Source: Pseudophaeobacter profundi (lineage in GTDB: Bacteria; Pseudomonadota; Alphaproteobacteria; Rhodobacterales; Rhodobacteraceae). From it: a stretch of DNA of 64,000 nt. A model generated the notes under the pieces. That model was given only the letters and a program-made list of their open reading frames with translations. It was not told the DNA's origin and searched no databases. The stretch is taken from NCBI RefSeq assembly GCF_029697505.1, contig NZ_JARJEF010000005.1:62001-126000 (forward strand). Reading direction: 5' to 3'. The position numbers and the translations under genes are program-made. Below, one piece after another: positions 1 through 8,426 of the stretch. Numbering within the stretch: the first letter of the stretch is position 1; each line of letters opens with the position of its first letter.

Positions 1-1
1 T

Positions 2-544
2 CCCAATGCTGAAATCCGCATCCTTGAAGGCGATCTGCAAACGCTGTTCGACTGGCTTAGCGAAGGCCGCCTTGATCTGGCGCTGCTATATGATTTCGGG
101 GTGCCGTCCGATTTCGCCATCACCCCGCTGATGGCGGCGGAACCCTATGCACTGCTGCCCCTGGGGCACCGGCTGGCACAGCAGGCCAAAGTCAGCGCGC
201 CAGAGCTGGCGCAGGAGCCGATCATCCTGATGAACCTGCCGCACAGCCGCGGTTATTTCCTGTCGTTGCTGCAAAACGCCCGGGTGCCGGTGCGGGTGGC
301 CCATGAAACCGGTTCGATCGAAATGCTACGGTCGATGGTGGCCAATGGGTTCGGCATCGGTTTGCTTGCAACAGATCTGTCAAACGGAGCGTGCTACGAT
401 GGCAAGGCAGTCATCCGGGTGCCGCTGGCTGGTCGACCGCCGCGGCACCAGATCGCCCTTGCCCATCGCGATATGGCGATCAAACGGCCCATCATCCAGG
501 CTTTCACCGCCTTTGCCGAAGCCTTCTTCAGCTCGCCTCCTTGA
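2..544 (+). CDS. LysR-family transcriptional regulator, C-terminal part (cut by window edge)
   Basis: The reading frame is open from base 2, so this is the 3' end of a gene starting outside the window. The 180 visible residues match a LysR substrate-binding domain: an opening stretch with EIRILEG and a GRLDLALLYDF segment, then a middle strand AAEPYALLPLGHRLA, and near the end GSIEMLRSMVANGFGIGLLATD, the typical effector-pocket signature. The helix-turn-helix is not in view. Its target genes cannot be inferred; the next gene downstream is on the other strand. Confidence 0.85.
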   Translation, partial: PNAEIRILEGDLQTLFDWLSEGRLDLALLYDFGVPSDFAITPLMAAEPYALLPLGHRLAQQAKVSAPELAQEPIILMNLPHSRGYFLSLLQNARVPVRVAHETGSIEMLRSMVANGFGIGLLATDLSNGACYDGKAVIRVPLAGRPPRHQIALAHRDMAIKRPIIQAFTAFAEAFFSSPP

Positions 545-681
545 ATGCCAGGCGCACCCGGCGCGGACCCAAGGCGGCATGGGGTGCACAGGTCCGGGCC
601 GATGGCGCGGCAGCATCCTGCCCGCCTAGGATCGACTGCGATGGCCTAGCAGTATTAACCGCCCTGATGGGGGCTGGCAGG

Positions 682-1329
682 TTAGAAATACTTGCCAAAG
701 GCCTTATAATCGTCCCGGTAGACTTTCATCAGCTTTTGGCGCTGTTTTTCTGTCAGGTCGCTGGGTTTGAATTTTGGTCCCCCGGTCTGTTCCCGGCCAA
801 CAGTGAGCGGCTGCCCGGTGCGTTCGGTGAAATCGCTGACAAACTGTGCCATTTCAGAGAGCAAATATATGCGCGAAAAATAGTCGGCATCGGCGCCAAG
901 GAACAGCACCAGGGGCTGGGTGTGGTGGAGAATAGACGGATGTGCCTTTTGATAGTCTGCCAACCGGTCAACAAAGAGATCCAGATCTGGTGTTGGCTCT
1001 AGCTTCTGTTCCTCCAGGCCTTTCCGGGCGATCTGAAGCGAGAGCTCTTTATGGGCGATTACCCGGTTGCCATAGGCTGAAAGCAAGCGTGCAATGGGGT
1101 CCCTGACAAAAGTCGTGCGGAAATAATCTTTGATGCGATGCTCTGGGTATGCAGACCGCAACAAGGTGCGATACCCAACGTTGTGGATGTGCTTTTTGTT
1201 GCGGTTGATGGTGTATTTTTCGAATGGTCTGCCATTTTCCAACTCGAAAAACGCCAGTTTCAGAGAAGAGCACGCGACCTTTGGCGCAGCCGCATAAAAG
1301 AATTTTTGCGTGTCTAGGATTACAGTCAT
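682..1329 (-). CDS. Sulfotransferase family 2-type protein
   Basis: 215 residues. The N-terminus carries a 5'-phosphosulfate binding loop (APKVACSSLK, residues 15-24) and residues 74-86 carry the 3'-phosphate motif FVRDPIARLLSAY, together the PAPS-binding hallmark of carbohydrate-type sulfotransferases. The family moves sulfate from PAPS to a sugar hydroxyl. The length fits a minimal cytoplasmic bacterial form, with no signal peptide or membrane segment. It is divergent from another sulfotransferase-like gene at 1533 and sits beside glycosyltransferases, suggesting a surface polysaccharide as acceptor (inference). Acceptor unknown. Confidence 0.8.
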   Translation of the reverse strand: MTVILDTQKFFYAAAPKVACSSLKLAFFELENGRPFEKYTINRNKKHIHNVGYRTLLRSAYPEHRIKDYFRTTFVRDPIARLLSAYGNRVIAHKELSLQIARKGLEEQKLEPTPDLDLFVDRLADYQKAHPSILHHTQPLVLFLGADADYFSRIYLLSEMAQFVSDFTERTGQPLTVGREQTGGPKFKPSDLTEKQRQKLMKVYRDDYKAFGKYF

Positions 1330-1532
1330 GAATGTGTCTTTCCGAAGATCGAATTTCTGGCAGCCTGAGGTGGAGGTTGAGTAGTCGTATTTGCGTGTTA
1401 AGGCAATATGGCAGAGCGGCAGGTGCTCTGCGAGAGCGGTCTTTTGTGAAGGCTGGAAGGTGACGCTGTCGCACCAAAAAACCTTGCCAGAGTGGCTGGC
1501 CCTCTCGCAAAACTTGCAGTAATGGGGGCTTT

Positions 1533-2621
1533 ATGCGCAAGACACTGTACCTTCATATCGGACACTTCAAGACGGGCACGACCGCCATCCAGGAGTTCCT
1601 GGATCTGAACCCGAGATTGCTCAAACGGCATGACTTTGCGCTTGCCCAGACGACGTTGCAGTATTCCAAACATTCCGATCTTGCCTACAGCCTGTATAAG
1701 GCGGCAGGGGTTGAAACCTTTCTGCATGGCTACAATAAGCCAGAGACCCCGCAGCAGATCTGGGCGGCACTATTTGATGAGTTGCGCACCAGCAAGCACT
1801 CCCGGATGATTGTAAGCTCGGAAGAGTTCATGCGGCTTGCCTGTATTCCCAAGGCGGTCAAGACGCTGTCCAGGATTATCAAATCCGCGCGTGATATCGA
1901 CTTTAAGGTGATCGCCTTCTTGCGCCCGCCAGACAGCCATTTGCGATCCTGGTATAACCAACTGATCAAGATGGGGATGAAGACGCCCCCTTATAACGTG
2001 GCGATGACTGATCTGGTAGAACCGATCCACTATGACTATGCCCTGGCGTTGCGGCCTTGGATCGAGATTTTTGGAGCGGAGGCCGTCACCCTGCGTAGCT
2101 ATAGCGAGGCCAGCCGCGAGAACAATTTGCTCTTCAAGGATTTCCTCTCTGCTATTGATGTCGCCCTGCCAAAATTCGGCCTGGTCCTGGCAAAGGCGGA
2201 TCCAAATCCACGTCTGGACGATACCTTGCTTGAGATGGTGCGCATGCTGCAAAACGCCGGAATTCCAGACAAGATGGTCCAGCCAATGGCAACCCGTTTT
2301 CTTGCCCATCTGGCCAGCGAAGAGGCGGGTAACCCTACGGGGGCTGGTGATGCGTTTGCGGCCCTTCGTCAAAGAACGCTGGATGGGCTGACAGAGCTAC
2401 AGCGTGAGATCCCTGAATTTGACGCAACCCTTGCGCCCTTTCACCAGCATCTGCCTGAGCAAGAGACACAGACCGCGCGTGAGGGTTGGCTTGTGGCCGG
2501 GCACTTGCTGGCTGAATTACAGGCGTTGCGCAAAAAGACACAGCAGCAGAACCGCGTGGTGACTGAGCGGCTAGATGCGCTTGAAGCGCGACTGCCCACT
2601 GATGATGGCGACCCGTCGTGA
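1533..2621 (+). CDS. Sulfotransferase-like P-loop protein
   Basis: 362 residues. Residues 8-17 (HIGHFKTGTT) form a P-loop-like 5'-phosphosulfate binding loop, and FLRPPDSHLRSWYNQ at about residue 130 resembles the second PAPS motif, with an Arg and a Ser in the expected places. The last 50 residues are rich in charged heptads (ELQALRKKTQQQNR) and may form a short coiled coil. It overlaps the following glycosyltransferase by four bases (GTGA), so the two are probably translated together. Likely role: sulfation of the glycan built by the neighbouring enzymes. Family assignment moderate, acceptor unknown. Confidence 0.7.
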   Translation: MRKTLYLHIGHFKTGTTAIQEFLDLNPRLLKRHDFALAQTTLQYSKHSDLAYSLYKAAGVETFLHGYNKPETPQQIWAALFDELRTSKHSRMIVSSEEFMRLACIPKAVKTLSRIIKSARDIDFKVIAFLRPPDSHLRSWYNQLIKMGMKTPPYNVAMTDLVEPIHYDYALALRPWIEIFGAEAVTLRSYSEASRENNLLFKDFLSAIDVALPKFGLVLAKADPNPRLDDTLLEMVRMLQNAGIPDKMVQPMATRFLAHLASEEAGNPTGAGDAFAALRQRTLDGLTELQREIPEFDATLAPFHQHLPEQETQTAREGWLVAGHLLAELQALRKKTQQQNRVVTERLDALEARLPTDDGDPS

Positions 2622-4171
2622 GGGTGCTTTACTACAATTGGGTTGATTACCTGGACGCAGAGAACCGGGGCGGTGGGGTGTCGCAATATCAGCGCAATAT
2701 CTTGCAGGAACTGGATCAAGGCAGCGATATCGACGCGGTGTTTTTGTCTGCGGGGATTTCGTATGACCTGCGCAAGCGGCCACCACGTTGGGAGCAGACC
2801 CGCCACGGTCCACGCCAGGATCGCGGGCGGCGCTATGAAATTGTCAATTCTGCGGTCCTGTCGCCTGCGCATTTCTCCTTTGGCAGTGCAGCCCAGTGTG
2901 AGGACACCGCCACCGAAGCGTGCTTTTACGATTTTCTAGAGGCAACTGGCCCCTATGATGTGGTGCATTTCAACAATCTTGAAGGTCTGCCCGCGCGGGT
3001 CCTAAAGCTGAAAGCCCGCTGGCCTCAGATGCGGCTGATCCTGTCTTTGCACAACTATTATCCCTTTTGCCCGCAGGTGAACCTGTGGTTTCAAGAGCGT
3101 GAGAACTGCCTGGATTTCAAAGGTGGTGCCAAATGCGGTAGTTGCCTGCCGCAGGCGCATAACCAAAAGCAATTGCGCCTAGCCCATGCCTTGGCCTATC
3201 GGTTGAAGGCTGCTGGGTTCGAACCCAACAGCCGAATGTTTCAGCTGCTGTACCAGCCGACGATCCGGGTTGGGCGGCGGCTGTCGATCGGGCTGAATGC
3301 TGCGCGACGCAGTCTGCGCAAGATCACCGGCACCCGGCGACAGGTTTCCTCAGAAGTGGCGAGCGGCCAAAACCCGCAGCGCCAATCGGCCCCGGTCACT
3401 GTGCCAACTCCCTTTGCCAAACGGCGGGCCGAGATGGTCTCTTTGATTAACGCGCATTGCGATCAGGTTTTGGCGGTCTCTGACTTCACTGCCGGTGTAG
3501 CGCGTCGCTATGGGGTGCGTAGCGATCTGTTGCAGACCTCATATATCGGTACTGCGCTGGCTGACTGCTACCAACGAACCACACCGCGTCGGCTGCCCAT
3601 CCAAGAGCAAGAGGTGCTTTCACTCGGGTATCTGGGCTATATGCGGCGGGACAAAGGGTTCTTCTTTCTGCTGGAGGCACTTAAATCCCTGCCATCCCCG
3701 TTGGCGAAACGCATCCGGCTGGTGGTTGCAGCCCGGCGTGGCGATGCGGATACCATGGCAGAGCTCTCGGCGGTGGGGCAACATCTGGCCGGGTTGGAGT
3801 ATCACGATGGCTACACCCATGACGAGCTGCCGGCGATCTTTTCACAGATCGACCTTGGGGTGGTGCCGGTGCTGTGGAACGACAACCTGCCACAGGTCGC
3901 GATTGAAATGCACGCCAATCATATCCCGCTGCTGACCAGCGATCTGGGCGGCGCGCAAGAGCTGTCAAACTGCCGCGATATGGTGTTTGCCGCAGGCGAC
4001 ATCCAGGCGTTCCACGATCGGCTGCAGGCGATCCTGTCCGGCGCTGTGAACATGGAGACCTATTGGGCTGGCGCACGTGTGCCCAATTCAATGGCGAACC
4101 ATTTGGCGCAGTTGACCGAGGTCTATACCTCATCCGACCTCACCCGATCCGCAGAAACAGGCCTGGGCTAG
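2618..4171 (+). CDS. Glycosyltransferase, GT4-like (GT-B fold)
   Basis: 517 residues, GTG start overlapping the upstream stop. The N-terminus has the glycine-rich GGGVSQYQRNIL typical of GT4 acceptor domains. A cysteine group at about residues 151, 165, 173 and 176 (FCP..., ENC, KCGSC) is often seen in this type of GT4 and may hold a metal. The C-terminal half has the nucleotide-sugar region: LGYLGYMRRDKGFFFLLEAL, then the FSQIDLGVVPVLWNDNLPQVAIEMHA segment, the E-x7-E-like region. Cytoplasmic. Paired with a sulfotransferase-like gene, so likely in making a sulfated surface glycan. Sugar specificity cannot be told. Confidence 0.85.
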   Translation: MRVLYYNWVDYLDAENRGGGVSQYQRNILQELDQGSDIDAVFLSAGISYDLRKRPPRWEQTRHGPRQDRGRRYEIVNSAVLSPAHFSFGSAAQCEDTATEACFYDFLEATGPYDVVHFNNLEGLPARVLKLKARWPQMRLILSLHNYYPFCPQVNLWFQERENCLDFKGGAKCGSCLPQAHNQKQLRLAHALAYRLKAAGFEPNSRMFQLLYQPTIRVGRRLSIGLNAARRSLRKITGTRRQVSSEVASGQNPQRQSAPVTVPTPFAKRRAEMVSLINAHCDQVLAVSDFTAGVARRYGVRSDLLQTSYIGTALADCYQRTTPRRLPIQEQEVLSLGYLGYMRRDKGFFFLLEALKSLPSPLAKRIRLVVAARRGDADTMAELSAVGQHLAGLEYHDGYTHDELPAIFSQIDLGVVPVLWNDNLPQVAIEMHANHIPLLTSDLGGAQELSNCRDMVFAAGDIQAFHDRLQAILSGAVNMETYWAGARVPNSMANHLAQLTEVYTSSDLTRSAETGLG

Positions 4172-4227
4172 GTAGGGGGCGCGCACGGCGGGGGCCGGGC
4201 GCGCAGTTGTCTGTTCGGCGTCTGGCG

Positions 4228-7200
4228 CTAGGCCTTCTCAAGGCGGGATTTGACAAAATTGGCTTCCTGCCAGGGCACCGAAAGTCCTTCTTCATAAATC
4301 ACATCGCGTCCCTCTGACATCAGGGCCAGGTATTTCCGGTATTCTTCCGCATCGTTGAAGTGTTGGCGGCGCGCCACCTCTATCTGGGCCTTGCGATGGA
4401 AATCGGCATTGTACTTGAAGTGGCCAAAGATCAGCTCGCGGCTGGACAGTTTGATATCGGTGACAAAGTGATACCCGGCCGAAATCCGCATCCAGGGCTG
4501 ATACTTCAGCAGGGCGATTTTCTGCGCCACAAACAGATCCATGCGCGAACCGGCGATCAGCCGATGCCGTACGGCGCTGGTCCAGGTGGGCATGTTGGAA
4601 AAGGGTCCCTGTCCGGTCCAATTGGCCAAAAACGGTTCGCGGTCGACATATCCCGCCTCGCTAAAGGGATCGGTTTGGAAGGTTGCGTCCCCCAAAGAGC
4701 CCTTGGGGTACATGTCCAGCATGAAGATGCGGGCGGCATCGGCCCCCTCAAAAGCGGCGGTTTGCAGCAGGGCGGGCAGGCTTTGCTTTTGGGGAGTCTG
4801 CCAGACCAGCAATTCGTCGGTATCGGCGATCAGGCTCCACTTTCCGGGACGGAAGGCCGCAATCATAGCCTGTTGCCAGCCCGCGCCATAGTGCGACAGG
4901 CTATAGTCGGTATCGACAGAGAACAGCGCCACATCCGGCTGTTCCATCAGGTATTCCAGGGTGCCATCATCAGAGCAGTTGTCAGCGATGAGAAAGCTCT
5001 CGACGCCAAGGCGCCGGTAGTGGGCAAGAAACTGTGGCAGCATGAACATTTCATTGCGCATACAGGCGACCACTGCGATCTCTGCACCGCGTGCGGCCTC
5101 CAGGCGGTCTTCGCTGCTGATCAGTTCCAGCGCATTGCTTTGATAGACCAGCGCGGCATCCTGATAGGTGGGCCAGATTTTCTTGGGCGTCAGGCTTGGC
5201 GCTGACAGTTTGGCGCAGGCCTGGGCCTGGCTCGCGTGTTCATCCAGATGCACCAGAGAGACCGGTGCGGCCTGACTGGCGTCGAAGCTGTTGACCCAGC
5301 GCGAAACCGGTGTTGCCTTGCCCCAGGTGCGGCGGCGAATAGAGGTGCGATAGTCTTCATCCGCAGGACGAATGCCCTGTTGCGCCAAGAGATCCCCCAG
5401 CATCTTGTCTTCCATAAAGGACATCTGGATTAGGTGCTGTCCTTCCGGGCTTGCGCTTGCGGCACAGACTGCAGCCATGGCGGTACGGCTCAGCGCATAG
5501 CCAGTGCCGCCATCGGTATAAGTTGATGGTTCAGGAGATTTATCCAGTTCCAGCCGCCCGCGATCAGAGGTCGATTTTTCATTGTGCCAGGCCCGGTCCA
5601 TATCGCCGGGGCGGCGGGTCAGGATTCGGCCGTAATAGTCGAATTTGCGATAGCTTTGCCCGTGAAAGAAAATATCCGGATTCAAAAAGCAGTCGTCATC
5701 AATCTTGATAAGGTGTGAAAAGCGGGTGTTTTCATAGACCCAGGCGATGGTGGCCAGGGTCTTTTGCGGCAACCCTTCGTAGGAATCGGGGGCATCAAGA
5801 TGCACGATATCCCCGTCAAGCCGTCCATCGCCATCGCCAACGATGATGACATAGGGGATGTCCAGCGCCTGAAGTAGCGTCAGCCAGCCTGCGCGCATGG
5901 CTGGAACGCGGCTGTTCAGGTTGGGCAGGCAGGAAAACACCGTGACAATTGTGTCAAACAGGGGCGAGCCCGCAAGCGCGGGGGCGCCTTCCGGCAGCGG
6001 GTGGGGCGCTGGCAGGGCCTGGGCGAGATCTGGCAGAATGTCACGAACCCTGGCAAAGAGCGGCTGGCTTTCCGGCGTATCGCGCAGCGCCAACAGTGCC
6101 AGGTTGGCCGCAGTGGCTTTGCTCATGGCATTTTTTTCTGTTGCGGTCAGATCCTCGGTCAGGGATGTCAGCAATCCGATAAGGGCCTCCTGTGCCTCTT
6201 TCTGGGGCGTATGGGGATGCAGGGCCCGCAGCAGGGCAAGGGTAAGGCCGAAGCCGAGAAAGTGACTGCGTTGTGTCGACAACAGGCGCAGATCACGGCC
6301 CAGATCGAGGATCTGTGTCGGGGAAATCGGTTGGGTCGCGGCCTGCTTGATCAGCAGGTGACAGCGCTGGCTGACCCTTTGCTGCAATTGGTAGTAGGGC
6401 GCGCGCGGGATGTCGCGGTAAAATTTGGGCAGGGCCGTGGCGGTGGCAGAGACCAGATCTTGCGCCACAGCTGCCGCACCAGGAAAAGCCATATGGCGCA
6501 GGCCGGCTTCTTCCTGCGGGATCTCGGCACGTTTCAGCGCCTCGACGCTCAGGGGGGCATCCTCGGCCAGATAGGTGGCTGCGGGGCCAAGCAGCTCTCG
6601 GCGAATGCGCATCAGATCGCTGCATTGATAGACCTGGAACAGGTCGAGTGCCTGGCTAACCTCCAGGGTTGCCGTTGACCCGTGTTCGGCGCGGTCGAGT
6701 GCGGCCTCGATCACTGCAAAGGCTTGACGCAGCGTTGCTAGCTCGGAGTGGGTTTCCAGGGGGACACGGGCATCCATCTGGTGCCAGAACTGGCGGGACA
6801 GCCCGTAGGCACGCAGGGTGAATTCTATGATCGGGCGTTGGATATAATCGGTAAAACTGTCGATATTATGCAGCAGATCCACCGCGACACCGGTCAGATC
6901 CTGGCAATGGGCCCGTCCCCAGTATTGCCCCGCCTGCCGGTCGACCAGATCCATATAGGCATAGATGATGTGTTCGCGGACCTTTTCCTCGACACCCTGG
7001 CCGGCAATTGCCCGGCGTAGCAGCCAGGAAACTGCCGGGGTAACAATCCATCCAGCCGTCGGTTCGATCAAAGACCGCAGTGTTGGGCAGATCTCGGCGT
7101 GGCGATCTTCCAGGAACAAAAAAGGCAAGAGCGCCGAGCTTTTGTAAAGGTTGCCAGCCTCTGGCGACAGGCTGGCACGGAACCCTTCGGCGCAGTAGAG

Positions 7201-8382
7201 CTGATGAAACCCGTCAAAATCATGATCCGGGTGGCTGAAGAACTCGCTGAGGCTGAGAAACAGATAGCAACGTAGATCTTTGGGAATGTCAGGCAGCAGT
7301 TCGCCCAGCAGCGTCAGCGGGTCGGTCTCTGGCGTTTCGCGCATCCGCTGGCCAAAGACACCATGGGCGTGAACCACCGGGTCCCGTGGTGCCAGTTCAG
7401 GCAGGCTCGCGGCTTCGGGCTTTGGGGAAGAACCGCCTTCAGCAGGTTCGATATAGTCGCTCATGCCGTAAAACTGCTGTGCGGATGCAAGGTGGGCACG
7501 GCTTTGGTCGGATAGCTGGGTCTGCAAATCGCCAAATTGCACATGTTCAAAGATTTGCATTGCGGTGAGCGAATCGCCGCACAGATCCACATCGCAGATA
7601 ATCTGCTCAATCTGTTCTACCAGATCCGCAGGGGTCAGGCGCAGGCGAGGGCAGGCGAGGCTGCCATCGGCATGCAGGAGCCCCAAATCCAGCGCGTCAT
7701 CCTTGGCGCGCCCTTTCCAGATACGCCCGGGCAGCAAAACGATGACATCTGCGCATTGTTCGCTCCTGTCGCTGCCGCGATTTTTGGTGGCATCCGGGTA
7801 GAGAATGACCTGCGGCACCGAGTCCTCTCCGGGCAGGTCCAGGTGCAGGCTGGGAAGAGTGGAGGTGTATTTCACCCGCGCCCGCAACTCCAGCCGGTTG
7901 CTGAGACACAGCTGCCCTTTGTTGAGTTTGGCCTGGTTGTTCCGGGTGAGCGCCCCAAGAGATAGCTTCTGGCGCGCGTCATCGCCAAAGTCGATATCGG
8001 CATCTGCGATACCACCCTGGTAGGAAACAAAACTGATCTGGTCCAGATTCGGGTAAGAGCGGCGGAAGACATTGTAGCCAAAGCGGAACACGCGCACCTC
8101 ATCTACCGTCACGGTAACATATGGTGGGGCAAAGGTAATTGTGACTTCAGCCTCGGATTTATCCAGAGATTTCTTATAGGATTTCTCGGCGGCCCAGACC
8201 TCTCCAGTGCGTTTGTTGCAGACGCAGAGCCCCTCGTCCTGACGCAAAGATAAATGGAACAGAATGTTGGCCTGCTCGCGATCAAAAAACGAGATATTGG
8301 CGTAAGGAACCTCAGTGAATCTGGCAGTGTAGCGAAACACCTTGGGACCCTGAACTAAGAACGACTGCATCGACTTTTCCAT
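4228..8382 (-). CDS. Giant protein: galectin-like domain + GT31-like + GT2/GT92-like glycosyltransferase domains
   Basis: 1384 residues. N-terminal domain (about 10-140) has a galectin-style sugar-binding pattern: H43-x-S-x-R47, N56, W63-x-x-E66. A second beta-rich region and a long helical region (about 330-760) have no family I recognise. Residues 805-1010 resemble beta-1,3-galactosyltransferase/fringe (GT31): IDDDCF with the metal-binding DDD at 895-897 and a DGGTGYALS motif near 960. Residues 1100-1330 are a GT2-type domain found in GT92-like proteins: VVACMRNEMFMLPQF, ADNCSDDGT and the DTDE metal site at 1187-1190. Probably builds and recognises one surface glycan. Ends 56 bases from the convergent GT4 gene. 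Confidence 0.8.
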   Translation of the reverse strand: MEKSMQSFLVQGPKVFRYTARFTEVPYANISFFDREQANILFHLSLRQDEGLCVCNKRTGEVWAAEKSYKKSLDKSEAEVTITFAPPYVTVTVDEVRVFRFGYNVFRRSYPNLDQISFVSYQGGIADADIDFGDDARQKLSLGALTRNNQAKLNKGQLCLSNRLELRARVKYTSTLPSLHLDLPGEDSVPQVILYPDATKNRGSDRSEQCADVIVLLPGRIWKGRAKDDALDLGLLHADGSLACPRLRLTPADLVEQIEQIICDVDLCGDSLTAMQIFEHVQFGDLQTQLSDQSRAHLASAQQFYGMSDYIEPAEGGSSPKPEAASLPELAPRDPVVHAHGVFGQRMRETPETDPLTLLGELLPDIPKDLRCYLFLSLSEFFSHPDHDFDGFHQLYCAEGFRASLSPEAGNLYKSSALLPFLFLEDRHAEICPTLRSLIEPTAGWIVTPAVSWLLRRAIAGQGVEEKVREHIIYAYMDLVDRQAGQYWGRAHCQDLTGVAVDLLHNIDSFTDYIQRPIIEFTLRAYGLSRQFWHQMDARVPLETHSELATLRQAFAVIEAALDRAEHGSTATLEVSQALDLFQVYQCSDLMRIRRELLGPAATYLAEDAPLSVEALKRAEIPQEEAGLRHMAFPGAAAVAQDLVSATATALPKFYRDIPRAPYYQLQQRVSQRCHLLIKQAATQPISPTQILDLGRDLRLLSTQRSHFLGFGLTLALLRALHPHTPQKEAQEALIGLLTSLTEDLTATEKNAMSKATAANLALLALRDTPESQPLFARVRDILPDLAQALPAPHPLPEGAPALAGSPLFDTIVTVFSCLPNLNSRVPAMRAGWLTLLQALDIPYVIIVGDGDGRLDGDIVHLDAPDSYEGLPQKTLATIAWVYENTRFSHLIKIDDDCFLNPDIFFHGQSYRKFDYYGRILTRRPGDMDRAWHNEKSTSDRGRLELDKSPEPSTYTDGGTGYALSRTAMAAVCAASASPEGQHLIQMSFMEDKMLGDLLAQQGIRPADEDYRTSIRRRTWGKATPVSRWVNSFDASQAAPVSLVHLDEHASQAQACAKLSAPSLTPKKIWPTYQDAALVYQSNALELISSEDRLEAARGAEIAVVACMRNEMFMLPQFLAHYRRLGVESFLIADNCSDDGTLEYLMEQPDVALFSVDTDYSLSHYGAGWQQAMIAAFRPGKWSLIADTDELLVWQTPQKQSLPALLQTAAFEGADAARIFMLDMYPKGSLGDATFQTDPFSEAGYVDREPFLANWTGQGPFSNMPTWTSAVRHRLIAGSRMDLFVAQKIALLKYQPWMRISAGYHFVTDIKLSSRELIFGHFKYNADFHRKAQIEVARRQHFNDAEEYRKYLALMSEGRDVIYEEGLSVPWQEANFVKSRLEKA

Positions 8383-8426
8383 CTATTTTGACGTGTTTGA
8401 TCGTATTCTTGCGCCGGATAGGGCGA

